In this document: positions 17,941 to 25,442 of the stretch, one piece after another
Position numbering within the stretch: position 1 is the stretch's first letter
Layout: each line of letters opens with the position of its first letter
NCBI RefSeq assembly: GCF_030689745.1
Contig: NZ_JAUYGL010000047.1
Location: 1 to 33,007 of the forward strand
Length of the DNA stretch: 33,007 bases
DNA from: Devosia sp.
GTDB taxonomy: Bacteria > Pseudomonadota > Alphaproteobacteria > Rhizobiales > Devosiaceae
Direction of reading: 5' to 3'
The notes under the pieces: model-generated
Databases searched by the model: none
Told to the model about the DNA's origin: nothing
The model's input: the letters and a program-made list of their open reading frames with translations, nothing else
Made by a program: the position numbers and the translations under genes

Positions 17941-18810
17941 ATGCGCCAAAAGGTCAATCTGAAAGGCTATTTCGAGCGAATCGGCTTTGCCGGCTCCATC
18001 GCCCCGACCTTGGCGACCCTCGAATCGCTACACGCGCTGCACCCGGCAGCCATTGCCTTTGAAAACCTCAATCCGCTATTGGGCCTGCCGGTCAATATCG
18101 ACCTGGCGAGCCTGCAGACCAAGCTGCTGACCGAGCGGCGGGGCGGCTATTGCTATGAGCACAATCTGCTGCTCAAGGCGGTGCTCGAGGAGCTTGAATT
18201 TACCGTGCGCGGACTGGCGGCGCGCGTCTTGTGGAACAATCCGGACAATGTCGCGGGCCCGGCGCATCACATGTTGCTGGCCGTGGACATTGGCGGCTCC
18301 AGCTATATTGCCGATGTGGGTTTTGGCGGGCTGACGCTGACCGCGCCGCTCAAGCTCAAGACTGATGCCGAGCAGACCACGCCGCATGAGACATTCCGGC
18401 TCACCGGCGGCGATCCGGTGTGGCAGCTCGAAAGCAAAATTGCCGACAGCTGGCGACCGGTCTATGCGTTCGAGACCAGTGAAGCGACGCCGGGCGATTA
18501 CGAAGCGTCCAATGCCTTCCTGTCCACCGATCCAGCCTCGCAGTTCCGCGGCGAGCTGCGCGTGGCGCTGTCGCCCGCTGGCCAGCGGCTGGCACTGCGC
18601 AACAACCGCTTCACCACCTACGCCGGAGACAGCGAGCCGGCGGTGCGCCTGCTGGGCAGCGTGGCGGAAATGCGTGAGGTGCTGAGCAGCAATTTTGGCA
18701 TTCAGCTGCCGGCGTCCGAGCTGCTTGATCCCAAACTGGCCGAAATCCTCGCCGCTGCGGGCATTGAGCCACCACCGCCCGAGCCGACGCCTGAGGCGGT
18801 GGAGGGCTGA
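17941..18810 (+). CDS. nat: Arylamine N-acetyltransferase
   Basis: NAT enzymes transfer acetyl from acetyl-CoA to arylamines, hydrazines and related xenobiotics through a cysteine thioester. At 289 aa it has the family's length. The Cys-His-Asp triad is visible: Cys in RRGGYCYEHN near residue 70, His in GPAHHMLLAVDI and Asp in IADVGFGGL. The opening NLKGYFERIGF and AIAFENLNPLLG are typical. AAGGGTGG lies 4-11 bases before the ATG. It heads a plus-strand unit of four closely packed genes. The C terminus ends in a proline/glutamate-rich tail. The natural substrate cannot be told from sequence. Confidence 0.94.
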   Translation: MRQKVNLKGYFERIGFAGSIAPTLATLESLHALHPAAIAFENLNPLLGLPVNIDLASLQTKLLTERRGGYCYEHNLLLKAVLEELEFTVRGLAARVLWNNPDNVAGPAHHMLLAVDIGGSSYIADVGFGGLTLTAPLKLKTDAEQTTPHETFRLTGGDPVWQLESKIADSWRPVYAFETSEATPGDYEASNAFLSTDPASQFRGELRVALSPAGQRLALRNNRFTTYAGDSEPAVRLLGSVAEMREVLSSNFGIQLPASELLDPKLAEILAAAGIEPPPPEPTPEAVEG

Positions 18811-18813
18811 ACC

Positions 18814-19410
18814 ATGGCACCGGTTCAGGTCGATCCGGACAAGGTCAGGCGCTTTGCCAATCAGGCCGCGTTCTACGACTGGCTGGGTGCCCATCACGAC
18901 AGTGCTGACGAGATCTGGATCCAGATCTTCAAGAAGGCCAGCGGCACGCCGACCATCTCCCCGACCGAGGCAGTCGAGGTGGTGCTGTGCTGGGGCTGGA
19001 TCGACGCGATCCGCAAATCCTGGGACGATACCTCCTTTGTGCAGCGCTATTGCCCGCGCAAGGCCAAAAGCGCGTGGAGCCAGATCAATCGCGACCATGT
19101 CGCCCGGCTGATCGCCGATGGCCGGATGACGCCGCATGGCCTCAGACATGTCGAAGCTGCCAAGAAGGATGGCCGCTGGGACGCTGCCTATGCGACCACG
19201 ATGGCGCCACCGGCCGACCTGCTCATGGCCATTGAGGCCAATCGGGCAGCCAGCGAGGTCTATCGCGGGCTGAGCGCGCAGAACCGCTTTGCCCTGACCT
19301 TCCGGGTGATCAACCTCAAGACGCCGGCGGCCCGCGCCAGAAAGATCGCCGGTTTTGTCGACATGCTGGCCCGTGGCGAAACCATCCATCCGCAAAAGCG
19401 CCCGTCATGA
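18814..19410 (+). CDS. YdeI/OmpD-associated family protein
   Basis: This 198-aa protein resembles the YdeI or OmpD-associated family, sometimes called bacteriocin-protection proteins; its biochemical role is not established. Features recalled from the family are AFYDWLGAHHDSADEIWIQIFKK (in part: ADEIWIQIFKK), EAVEVVLCWGWIDAIRK near residue 55, and FVQRYCPRKAKSAWSQINRDH near 80. The C-terminal half holds AYATTMAPPADLLMAIEAN and a helical end. It starts three bases after the nat stop, and its own stop overlaps the next start in an ATGA, so all are probably translated from one mRNA. No signal peptide is present. Confidence 0.85.
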   Translation: MAPVQVDPDKVRRFANQAAFYDWLGAHHDSADEIWIQIFKKASGTPTISPTEAVEVVLCWGWIDAIRKSWDDTSFVQRYCPRKAKSAWSQINRDHVARLIADGRMTPHGLRHVEAAKKDGRWDAAYATTMAPPADLLMAIEANRAASEVYRGLSAQNRFALTFRVINLKTPAARARKIAGFVDMLARGETIHPQKRPS

Positions 19411-19943
19411 GCCGCTATCTGGCGTTTCTGCGCGGCATCAATCTGGGCAAGCGACAGATCAGGATGGCCGATCTTGTGGCCTGTCTGGCCGCAATGGGTC
19501 TCAGCGAGATCAAGACCATATTGGCCAGCGGCAATGTGCGGTTTGCGGCAGTCGCGGACACTACGCTCAAAGCGCACATCGAGGCGGCCATCGCCAGGCA
19601 ATTCGGCTTTGCCGTTGGCGTGGTGCTGCGCGGCGAAGACGAGATCGCCGCCATGCTGGCCGCGGCGCCATTTGGCCAACTCGATCCCCAGGCTGATGTG
19701 GCACGCCATGTCATGCTGTTTGACGCGCCGCTGCCGGCCGATCTGGCGCTGCTCAACCGGCCCCTGCATACCGAGGTGCTGCGGATCGACGCCCGGGAAA
19801 TCTATCTGGCCTGTTATCGCCAGCCCAATGGGCGTTATACCGAGGGCCTGATCGAGCTGGGCAAGCAGCTCGATCAGCAATTGGGCAAGGATTACCTCGT
19901 CACCACGCGCAACTGGAACACCATCGAAAAGGCCCTGGCATGA
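19407..19943 (+). CDS. DUF1697 family protein
   Basis: This 178-aa protein matches the DUF1697 pattern, whose function is unknown. The opening RYLAFLRGINLGKRQIRM (RGINxGG-like), followed by MADLVACLAAMGLSEIKTIL and ASGNVRF near residue 45, is the family's hallmark. The C terminus has LGKDYLVTTRNWNTIEKAL, with the conserved TRNWNT. It is joined to both neighbours by 4-base ATGA overlaps, which indicates translational coupling. No membrane segment or export signal is seen. DUF1697 genes often sit beside small detoxification-type enzymes, but nothing in this protein proves such a role. Confidence 0.88.
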   Translation: MSRYLAFLRGINLGKRQIRMADLVACLAAMGLSEIKTILASGNVRFAAVADTTLKAHIEAAIARQFGFAVGVVLRGEDEIAAMLAAAPFGQLDPQADVARHVMLFDAPLPADLALLNRPLHTEVLRIDAREIYLACYRQPNGRYTEGLIELGKQLDQQLGKDYLVTTRNWNTIEKALA

Positions 19944-20836
19944 TCACCGTTTTCGGCTCGACCAATCTGGACCAGATCGGCACCGTGCCGCGCCTGCCGC
20001 AACCCGGCGAAACCGTGGCGGGCGGGGTGTTTTCCATGGCCGCCGGTGGCAAGGGCGCCAATCAGGCGCTGGCGGCGCGGCGCGCCGGGGCAGCGGTGCG
20101 CCATGTTTCGGCGGTCGGGCGCGACAGTTTCGCCGATGCGGCGCTGGCATTGCTCGCTGCCGCCGGCGTTGATCTGGGCGCGGTCAGGCGGACCGAAGGG
20201 GCCACCGGCATTGCCATGATCTTTGTCGACGCGGCCGGCGAAAACGTCATTGCCGTGCTGCCGGGCGCCAATGGCACCATCACCGCGGCGGATGCGGCGG
20301 TCGCGCTGAACGGGCTGGGCCAGGGCGATCTGCTGCTGGTGCAGCAGGAAATCCCCCAGGCGGCGACGCGGCGGGCGCTGGAGCTGGCGCGGGCGCAGGG
20401 CGTCACCAGCGTGCTCAACACCGCGCCCTTTCTGGCCGACACGGCAGACATCGCCCCCCTGGCCGATATCGTTGTCGCCAATGAAACCGAATTCGCCCTG
20501 CTCAGTGGCCGCCCGGAAAGCGACCTTGACGCGGCAATGGCGGACTGGGCGGCGGCACACGACCAGATCCTCATCGTCACTCTGGGCGGCGACGGGGTGA
20601 AGGCGATGACGGACGGCAAGCTGCTGCACATTGCCGCCCTGCCGATCAAGCCGGTCGATACGGTGGGGGCCGGCGATACCTTCTGCGGCTATCTCGCCGC
20701 CGGGCTCAATGCCGGGCTGGACCTCGAAACCGCCCTGCGCCGCGCCGCCGCGGCCGGGAGCCTCGCCTGTCTCAAGCCGGGGGCACAGCCGGCCATTCCC
20801 GTGGCGAGTGAGGTGGATGCGGCGCTGGCGGAATAG
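19940..20836 (+). CDS. Ribokinase-like PfkB-family sugar kinase
   Basis: This 298-aa protein is a PfkB-family carbohydrate kinase closest in pattern to ribokinase (ribose to ribose-5-phosphate). The first signature GGKGANQALAARRAGA near residue 35 and the second signature DTVGAGDTFCGYLAAGL near 240 hold the sugar-binding and catalytic parts; Asp in AGDTF is the catalytic base. NxxE is seen as VANETEFALL. The opening ITVFGSTNLDQIG is typical. No ribose transporter or rbsD lies next to it, so the substrate could be another sugar or nucleoside. It ends the nat unit and starts inside the DUF1697 stop (ATGA). A divergent PRPP synthase is encoded 2 kb downstream. Confidence 0.85.
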   Translation: MITVFGSTNLDQIGTVPRLPQPGETVAGGVFSMAAGGKGANQALAARRAGAAVRHVSAVGRDSFADAALALLAAAGVDLGAVRRTEGATGIAMIFVDAAGENVIAVLPGANGTITAADAAVALNGLGQGDLLLVQQEIPQAATRRALELARAQGVTSVLNTAPFLADTADIAPLADIVVANETEFALLSGRPESDLDAAMADWAAAHDQILIVTLGGDGVKAMTDGKLLHIAALPIKPVDTVGAGDTFCGYLAAGLNAGLDLETALRRAAAAGSLACLKPGAQPAIPVASEVDAALAE

Positions 20837-20889
20837 GGGGGTTGCGGACTGGCAACCAGGCGCTTAGCGTCTTGTGAAATGCAGTTCCG

Positions 20890-21105
20890 CTATCGTGCCG
20901 GCCTGTGCCGGGCCTCTCCCGGTGCAAGTTCGGTCTCGTCGGCCGCGTCCGGCAGGCGCCGAACCTCAACGTGATGGGGCTGGAACCGCATCCGCAGCCC
21001 GGCTTCTTGCATTGCCTCCTGTGCGGTCGCCGCGTTCACCTCCCAGTGCTCGCTTGCGTCGGTCTCGTCCTCGACCCAGGTTGCTTTCACCATCCAGATG
21101 GCCAT
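20890..21105 (-). CDS. Small hypothetical protein (71 aa)
   Basis: I do not recognise a named family. The predicted protein is 71 aa, soluble and acidic, opening MAIWMVKATWVEDETDASE and containing EHWEVNAATAQEAMQEAG then RFQPHHVEVRRL. Three tryptophans and a balanced charge pattern look protein-like, and about 55 of 71 codons end in G or C, in line with the neighbouring genes. The start at 21105 has GGAGA about 10 bases upstream; an in-frame start 39 bases earlier has none. A perfect FNR/FixK-type box and a -10-like hexamer lie upstream at class II spacing, so it may be oxygen-regulated. It is isolated from infC by that gene's terminator. Confidence 0.65.
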   Translation of the reverse strand: MAIWMVKATWVEDETDASEHWEVNAATAQEAMQEAGLRMRFQPHHVEVRRLPDAADETELAPGEARHRPAR

Positions 21106-21166
21106 TTCCGCTATTCTCCATGTGAAATCGTCTACGGCACCCACGCCCAGCGCCTGGTGTCCCCAG

Positions 21167-21208
21167 GTTATGCCTGCACGGGCGGGCTGCGTTCTTGATT
21201 TCGATCAA
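21167..21208 (-). promoter_or_regulatory. FNR/FixK-type box with -10, upstream of the small protein
   Basis: TTGAT-N4-ATCAA is perfect at 21195-21208. On the minus strand CATAAC (21167-21172, 4 of 6 to TATAAT) follows. A start about 7 bases after it (near 21160) would place the box centre at -41.5, the spacing of class II FNR/CRP-family activated promoters. No -35 hexamer is needed there. The downstream gene is the 71-aa protein at 20890-21105. Confidence 0.6.
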
Positions 21209-21281
21209 TCGTCTCGGCCTGCGCACGACCCGAATGCGGTCCCAACCGGCTGTTGCAGCGCCTGCCCCGCCCTCCAAACGC

Positions 21282-21306
21282 AAAAAGGGCAGCCCTGCGG
21301 CTGCCC
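21282..21306 (-). terminator. Rho-independent terminator of infC
   Basis: On the minus strand GGGCAGCC (21299-21306) pairs perfectly with GGCTGCCC (21287-21294) around a GCAG loop and is followed by TTTTTGCG. It lies 28 bases after the infC stop. Confidence 0.93.
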
Positions 21307-21334
21307 CTTGCGATTCTGATCTGGTCGACCGCCC

Positions 21335-21871
21335 TTATTTAGGCGCCAGGACCATCACCATCTGGCGACCCTCGGAGCGCGGCTGGCTTTCCACCTTGGC
21401 GACGTCCTCGGTCTGGGCGCGCACCTTGAGCAAAAGCTGCATGCCCAGGTCCTGATGCGCCATTTCGCGGCCACGGAAACGCATGGTCACCTTGACCCTG
21501 TCGCCGTCGTCGAGAAAGCGCTGTACCGCCTTCATCTTGGTCTCGTAGTCATGCGTGTCGATATTGGGCCGCATCTGGACTTCCTTGACCTCAATCACCT
21601 TCTGCTTCTTGCGCGCATCGGCAGCTTTTTTCTGCGCGGCGTATTTGAAGCGCCCCAGATCGAGCATCTTGGCGACCGGCGGGACGGCATTGGGAGAGAT
21701 CAAGACGAGATCGAGGCCCTGGTCCTGGGCCTCTGCGAGCGCTTCGCGGGTATTGACGACCCCGCGGTTCTCACCTTCAGCGTCGATCAGCTGAACATCA
21801 GCGCTGGTGATATCTTCATTGGCGGGCGGCCCATCTTTTTGGGGCGTGACTGGTCTCATTGGACGGCGAAT
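21335..21871 (-). CDS. infC: Translation initiation factor IF-3
   Basis: IF-3 binds the 30S subunit, prevents 50S joining and checks start-codon/fMet-tRNA pairing. The body is clear: QLIDAEGENRGVVNTREAL, then LVLISPNAVPPVAKMLDLGRFKY, the inter-domain lysine/alanine helix, VKEVQMRPNIDTHDYETKM and KVTMRFRGREMAHQDLG. The first ATG in frame is at 21859, but it has no ribosome site. Twelve bases upstream lies an in-frame ATT (21869-21871) with AAGGA 9 bases before it, giving MRRPMRPVTPQKDGP, 178 aa. infC is the classic gene with an AUU start, which IF-3 itself discriminates against, so 21871 is chosen. A strong terminator follows, and rpmI-rplT are not adjacent. Confidence 0.95.
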   Translation of the reverse strand: MRRPMRPVTPQKDGPPANEDITSADVQLIDAEGENRGVVNTREALAEAQDQGLDLVLISPNAVPPVAKMLDLGRFKYAAQKKAADARKKQKVIEVKEVQMRPNIDTHDYETKMKAVQRFLDDGDRVKVTMRFRGREMAHQDLGMQLLLKVRAQTEDVAKVESQPRSEGRQMVMVLAPK

Positions 21872-22056
21872 GGCAAATGATCCTTGTGTTATTAAGCCAA
21901 GCGGGTGAATTCGGGCATAAAATCGTGTTACCGAGGCGATAAGTCAACTGGCAAAGCGTGCGATTTTCTTGCCTATTGCCGGTTCAAACCCCGGCAGCCG
22001 GCGCACTATAGCCTCAACGGCTGCGCCGCGCCATCTGTTCCCAAGAAAGCTCAGCC

Positions 22057-22830
22057 ATGTCTGCCACACACAGCTCAAATCTCACCGTCGGATCGGGTCC
22101 GGCGGCCCGCACTATCGCCATCGAAACGCGCAGCGGTGGCGCGCCCGGGCTGTTCTGGCTGGGTGGCTTTCGCTCCGATATGCGGGGCAGCAAGGCGATG
22201 GCGCTGGATGGCCTGGGGGCCGAGCACGGACTGGCGGTCACCCGGTTTGACTATTCCGGGCACGGCATTTCGGGCGGTGACTTCAATGAGGGCACCATCA
22301 GCCGCTGGCTGGAAGAGGCCGAGGCGGTCTACGCCACCACGCATGGCCCCCAGATCATCATCGGCTCATCAATGGGTGGCTGGATTGCGCTGCTGCTGGC
22401 GCGGGCGCTGCTGGAGCGCGACACCCCGGCCCATGGGCTGGTGCTGATCGCGCCGGCGCCCGACATGACCCATGAACTGATATCGCCCGGCTTCACGCTG
22501 GAAGAGCACCAGGCGCTGCAGGCCAATGGCTATGTCGATCAACCCAGCGTCTATTCCGATGAGCCCTATCGCATCAACCAGGCGCTGATCAGTGATGGTG
22601 CGCAGCATTTGCTGTTTGGCAGTGTCATCGAGACCGGCTGTCCGGTGACGATCCTGCAGGGCGGGCAGGATGAGGATGTGCCGCCAGCGCACGCCATCAA
22701 GCTGGTCACCCATATCCTGCATGACCCGGTGACCCTGACCCTGATTCCGGATGGCGACCATCGCCTGAGCCGGGAGCAGGATCTGGAGCAGTTGAAGGAC
22801 GCGGTGCTGCGGCTGGTGGAGGCAAAATAG
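22057..22830 (+). CDS. Alpha/beta hydrolase
   Basis: This 257-aa protein is a serine alpha/beta hydrolase, resembling the ABHD10/palmitoyl-thioesterase-like group; the substrate is unknown. The nucleophile elbow is IIIGSSMGGWIALLLA near residue 107 (Ser in GSSMG), the acid is likely Asp in LQGGQDEDVPP, and the histidine is in PDGDHRLSREQD near the C terminus. The opening includes LFWLGGFRSDMRGSKA and TRFDYSGHGISGG, the usual oxyanion-region strand. No signal peptide. It is divergent from infC, 185 bp apart between starts. Its ribosome site is weak. A stem-loop follows its stop. Confidence 0.88.
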   Translation: MSATHSSNLTVGSGPAARTIAIETRSGGAPGLFWLGGFRSDMRGSKAMALDGLGAEHGLAVTRFDYSGHGISGGDFNEGTISRWLEEAEAVYATTHGPQIIIGSSMGGWIALLLARALLERDTPAHGLVLIAPAPDMTHELISPGFTLEEHQALQANGYVDQPSVYSDEPYRINQALISDGAQHLLFGSVIETGCPVTILQGGQDEDVPPAHAIKLVTHILHDPVTLTLIPDGDHRLSREQDLEQLKDAVLRLVEAK

Positions 22831-22842
22831 CCTTCGCCGGTG

Positions 22843-22873
22843 CCGTGCTGACGCACGCATTGCGCCAGCACGG
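22843..22873 (+). terminator. Possible terminator after the hydrolase
   Basis: CCGTGCTG (22843-22850) and CAGCACGG (22866-22873) form a perfect 8-bp stem around a 15-nt loop that can pair further (GCGC/GCGT). TTGATTG follows, a weak U-rich tail. It lies 13 bases after the hydrolase stop and 57 before the PRPP synthase start. Confidence 0.5.
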
Positions 22874-22929
22874 TTGATTGTCAGGCCGAAATGCCCTAAT
22901 CGCCCCCTAGCGGCAGCAGGGGTAGTGCC

Positions 22930-23907
22930 ATGAGCGAACTAGCGGTTTTCAGCGGTAGTGCCCACCCCGAGCTGGCCCAGCAGATTTGCACCCATCTCGG
23001 TGTGCCGCTGCAGCCCACGCTGCTCAAGCGCTTCTCCAATGACTGTCTCGAAGTGCAATTGCAGGCCAATTGCCGCGAGCAGGATGTGTTCATCATCCAG
23101 CCGCTGAGCACGCCGGTGCAGGACAATCTGATGGAGCTGTTGCTGATGCTGGACGCGGCGCGTGGGGCGTCAGCGGCGCGCATCACCGCCGTCATCCCCT
23201 ATTTTTCCTATGCACGCTCCGACAAGAAGGACGCGCCGCGCATCTCGCTGGGGGGCCGTCTGGTCGCCGATCTGCTGGTCGCCGCTGGCGCCAATCGCGT
23301 GCTGACCATGGCACTGCATTCGCCGCAGGTGCATGGCTTTTTCAGCGTGCCGGTTGATCAGCTGCATGCGTTCAATGAGCTGGCCGCCCATTTTCAGGCC
23401 TATGATCTGAGCAATGCGGTGGTGGTATCGCCCGATCTGGGCAATGCCAAAAACGCAGCCGCCTTTGCCAAGCGCCTCGGCCTGCCGGTTGCCGCTGCCG
23501 CCAAGGAGCGCATTGACGACACCACCGTGCGGATCACCACGCTGATTGGCGAGGTGCGCAATCGCGATGTGATCGTGCTGGACGACGAAATTGCCAGCGG
23601 CGGCTCGATTCTCGAACTGCTGCAGCACTTGCGGGCGCACGGCGCGCGCTCGGTGCGCGTGGCCACGACACATGGCATTTTTGCCGGAGCCAGCATCGAA
23701 ACACTGGCGGGCGAGCCCGACATACTGGAGATCGTCAGCACCAGCACCGTGCCCATCGCGCAGAGCAAGCGCCTGCCAAAGCTGACGGTGCTGTCGGTTG
23801 CCCCGACCTTTGCCGAGGCCATTCGCCGCATCAATAGCGGTGAGTCGATCAGCGCGCTGTTCTATAGCGAGGCCGACGCAGCCAGGGCCACCGGCACCGC
23901 AGGCTGA
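22930..23907 (+). CDS. Ribose-phosphate pyrophosphokinase, divergent form
   Basis: PRPP synthase makes 5-phosphoribosyl-1-pyrophosphate from ribose-5-phosphate and ATP for nucleotide, histidine and NAD synthesis. The 325-aa protein has the two phosphoribosyltransferase-like domains: FSNDCLEVQL, then PYFSYARSDKKDAPRISLGGRLVADLL (in part), TMALHSPQVHGFF, VVVSPDLGNAKNA, the catalytic-loop AKERIDD and the PRPP loop VLDDEIASGGSILEL. Several positions differ from canonical bacterial Prs: ARSDKKD for ARQDRKD, SLGGRLV for the usual ISAKLV, and DDEIASGGS for DDxIDTAGT. The loop Lys and Arg (KxR) remain. It may be a second, specialised copy. A GGGG-rich site lies before the ATG. Confidence 0.88.
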   Translation: MSELAVFSGSAHPELAQQICTHLGVPLQPTLLKRFSNDCLEVQLQANCREQDVFIIQPLSTPVQDNLMELLLMLDAARGASAARITAVIPYFSYARSDKKDAPRISLGGRLVADLLVAAGANRVLTMALHSPQVHGFFSVPVDQLHAFNELAAHFQAYDLSNAVVVSPDLGNAKNAAAFAKRLGLPVAAAAKERIDDTTVRITTLIGEVRNRDVIVLDDEIASGGSILELLQHLRAHGARSVRVATTHGIFAGASIETLAGEPDILEIVSTSTVPIAQSKRLPKLTVLSVAPTFAEAIRRINSGESISALFYSEADAARATGTAG

Positions 23908-23916
23908 ACGATCAGA

Positions 23917-24576
23917 CTAGACCTGGGCGCGCGTCGCCAGCCTGCTCAGCTGCTGGCCGTCCGCGTCGAAATTGTCCGGGCTGAGCCAGCGCTCATATTC
24001 GGCGCGCAGGGCCGGCCATTCACCGTCAATAATGGAGAACCAGGCGGTGTCGCGGCTCTCGCCCTTGACGATGCGGTCCTGGCGAAAAATCCCTTCAAAC
24101 TGAAAGCCGAAGCGCAGGGCCGCCGCCTTTGAGGGATCGTTGCGATTGTTGCACTTCCACTCGAAGCGCCGATAGCCGAGATCGTCAAAGGCGTGGCGCG
24201 CGAACAGGAACAGCGCCTCGGTGGCCAGCGGCGTGCGGGCCATGGGCAGGCCCCAATAGACGCCGCCGATCTCGATCGAGGCATGGTCGGGGAAAATGCG
24301 CATCCAGGCCTGCTGGCCGACGGCGCGGCCGCTGCGCTGGTCGATGATGGCGACATAGCGGTCGGACCCGGCATTGACCGTGTCGATCCAGCGTTCCAGC
24401 TCGGCCACGCTGCCGGGGGCCTCGCTGAACAGCCAGCGAAAGCGCTCGGGCCCGCCGGGCAGAGTGGCCACCGCGAACAGGTCGGCGGCATGGCGTCGCT
24501 CGATCGGTTCGAGCCGGACATAGCGGCCGGTCAGGTCACGGCGTTCGGGGGCGGATTTGGCGGCAGCAACGCTCAT
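23917..24576 (-). CDS. GNAT family N-acetyltransferase (RimJ/RimL-like)
   Basis: This 219-aa protein is a GCN5-related acetyltransferase of the RimJ/RimL type, transferring acetyl from acetyl-CoA to an unknown amine or protein N terminus. Evidence is the opening RYVRLEPIERRHAADLFAV, the central beta strands IEIGGVYWGLPMARTPLATEAL (in part: VYWGLPMART), and the FEWKCNNRNDPSKAAALRFGF core with the NxxS-type helix. The Q/RxxGxG/A CoA loop is weakly kept, as often in this subgroup. It is the last gene of a four-gene minus unit, joined to the preceding gene by an ATGA overlap (24573-24576). Confidence 0.88.
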   Translation of the reverse strand: MSVAAAKSAPERRDLTGRYVRLEPIERRHAADLFAVATLPGGPERFRWLFSEAPGSVAELERWIDTVNAGSDRYVAIIDQRSGRAVGQQAWMRIFPDHASIEIGGVYWGLPMARTPLATEALFLFARHAFDDLGYRRFEWKCNNRNDPSKAAALRFGFQFEGIFRQDRIVKGESRDTAWFSIIDGEWPALRAEYERWLSPDNFDADGQQLSRLATRAQV

Positions 24577-25442
24577 TGGCGGGTTTCCAGAATCTGGGCC
24601 AGGCCCTCGCGATAGGTCGGATAGAGCAGCTCGATGCCCAGCGCCTGCTTGATGGCGGCGTTGGAGCAGCGCTTGTTGTCGGCATAAAAGCTCGCCTGCA
24701 TCGGCGTCATGGCCGCTTCGACAAAAGCCTGTTCGGGGGGCGGTTCAATGCCGAGCAGGTCGGCAGCGTGCTTGATGACGTCCTGCGGCGGCGCCGGCTC
24801 GTCATCGCCCAGATTGAAGGTGCCATTGAGCCTGGCCGCGGCAGCCAGCGCCGTCACCCGGCCGATATCGTCGACATGGATGCGGTTGAATACCTGTCCG
24901 GGTTTGGCGATGCGGCGGGAGGTGCCCTGTTCGAGCTTGTCGAAGGTGGACCGGCCCGGGCCATAAATGCCGGCCAGGCGCAGAATGGTCAGCGGCACGC
25001 CGCGCGCTGCTGCATAGTCGCGCCAGGCCTGTTCGGCAGCGACGCGGCGATCCGATCGCTCATTGCGCGGCACCAGCGGGGCCGACTCATCAATCCAGGT
25101 GCCACCGAAATCGCCATAGACCCCGACCGTGGAATAGTAGCACAGCCATTCAAGACCCGTCGCCGCATCGAGATCGGCGCGGTGCTGCAGCAAGGCCGGA
25201 TCGCCATCCGGTCCGGGCGCGATGGAGAAGATTACATGCGTGGCAGCCCGCAGGTCCGGGCCCAGGGTGTCGCCGGGCGCGGTGCCATCGAACAGGTGTG
25301 GGGTGACGCCAGCCGCTGACAGCCGTTCGGCCTTCTCAATGCTGCGAACGGTGCCGCAAATGTTAACAATGTGTGAATCGATACGCAGCGCCTTGGCCGC
25401 TGCTGCTGACGAAAAGCCAAAGCCGAAAAACAAAGCGTTCAT
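24573..25442 (-). CDS. NAD-dependent epimerase/dehydratase family protein (extended SDR-like)
   Basis: This 289-aa protein is an atypical extended short-chain dehydrogenase with an N-terminal Rossmann fold. The opening NALFFGFGFSSAAAAKAL carries a GFGFSS variant of the glycine motif. The catalytic tyrosine region is CYYSTVGVYGDFGG, and LRLAGIYGPGRS follows, common in this family. The substrate is not known; similar genes often lie beside queG in Rhizobiales (recalled). The start at 25442 forms a 4-base ATGA overlap with the queG stop; an ATG at 25460 would lengthen it by six residues and is less attractive. The stop overlaps the start of the GNAT gene. Confidence 0.85.
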   Translation of the reverse strand: MNALFFGFGFSSAAAAKALRIDSHIVNICGTVRSIEKAERLSAAGVTPHLFDGTAPGDTLGPDLRAATHVIFSIAPGPDGDPALLQHRADLDAATGLEWLCYYSTVGVYGDFGGTWIDESAPLVPRNERSDRRVAAEQAWRDYAAARGVPLTILRLAGIYGPGRSTFDKLEQGTSRRIAKPGQVFNRIHVDDIGRVTALAAAARLNGTFNLGDDEPAPPQDVIKHAADLLGIEPPPEQAFVEAAMTPMQASFYADNKRCSNAAIKQALGIELLYPTYREGLAQILETRQ

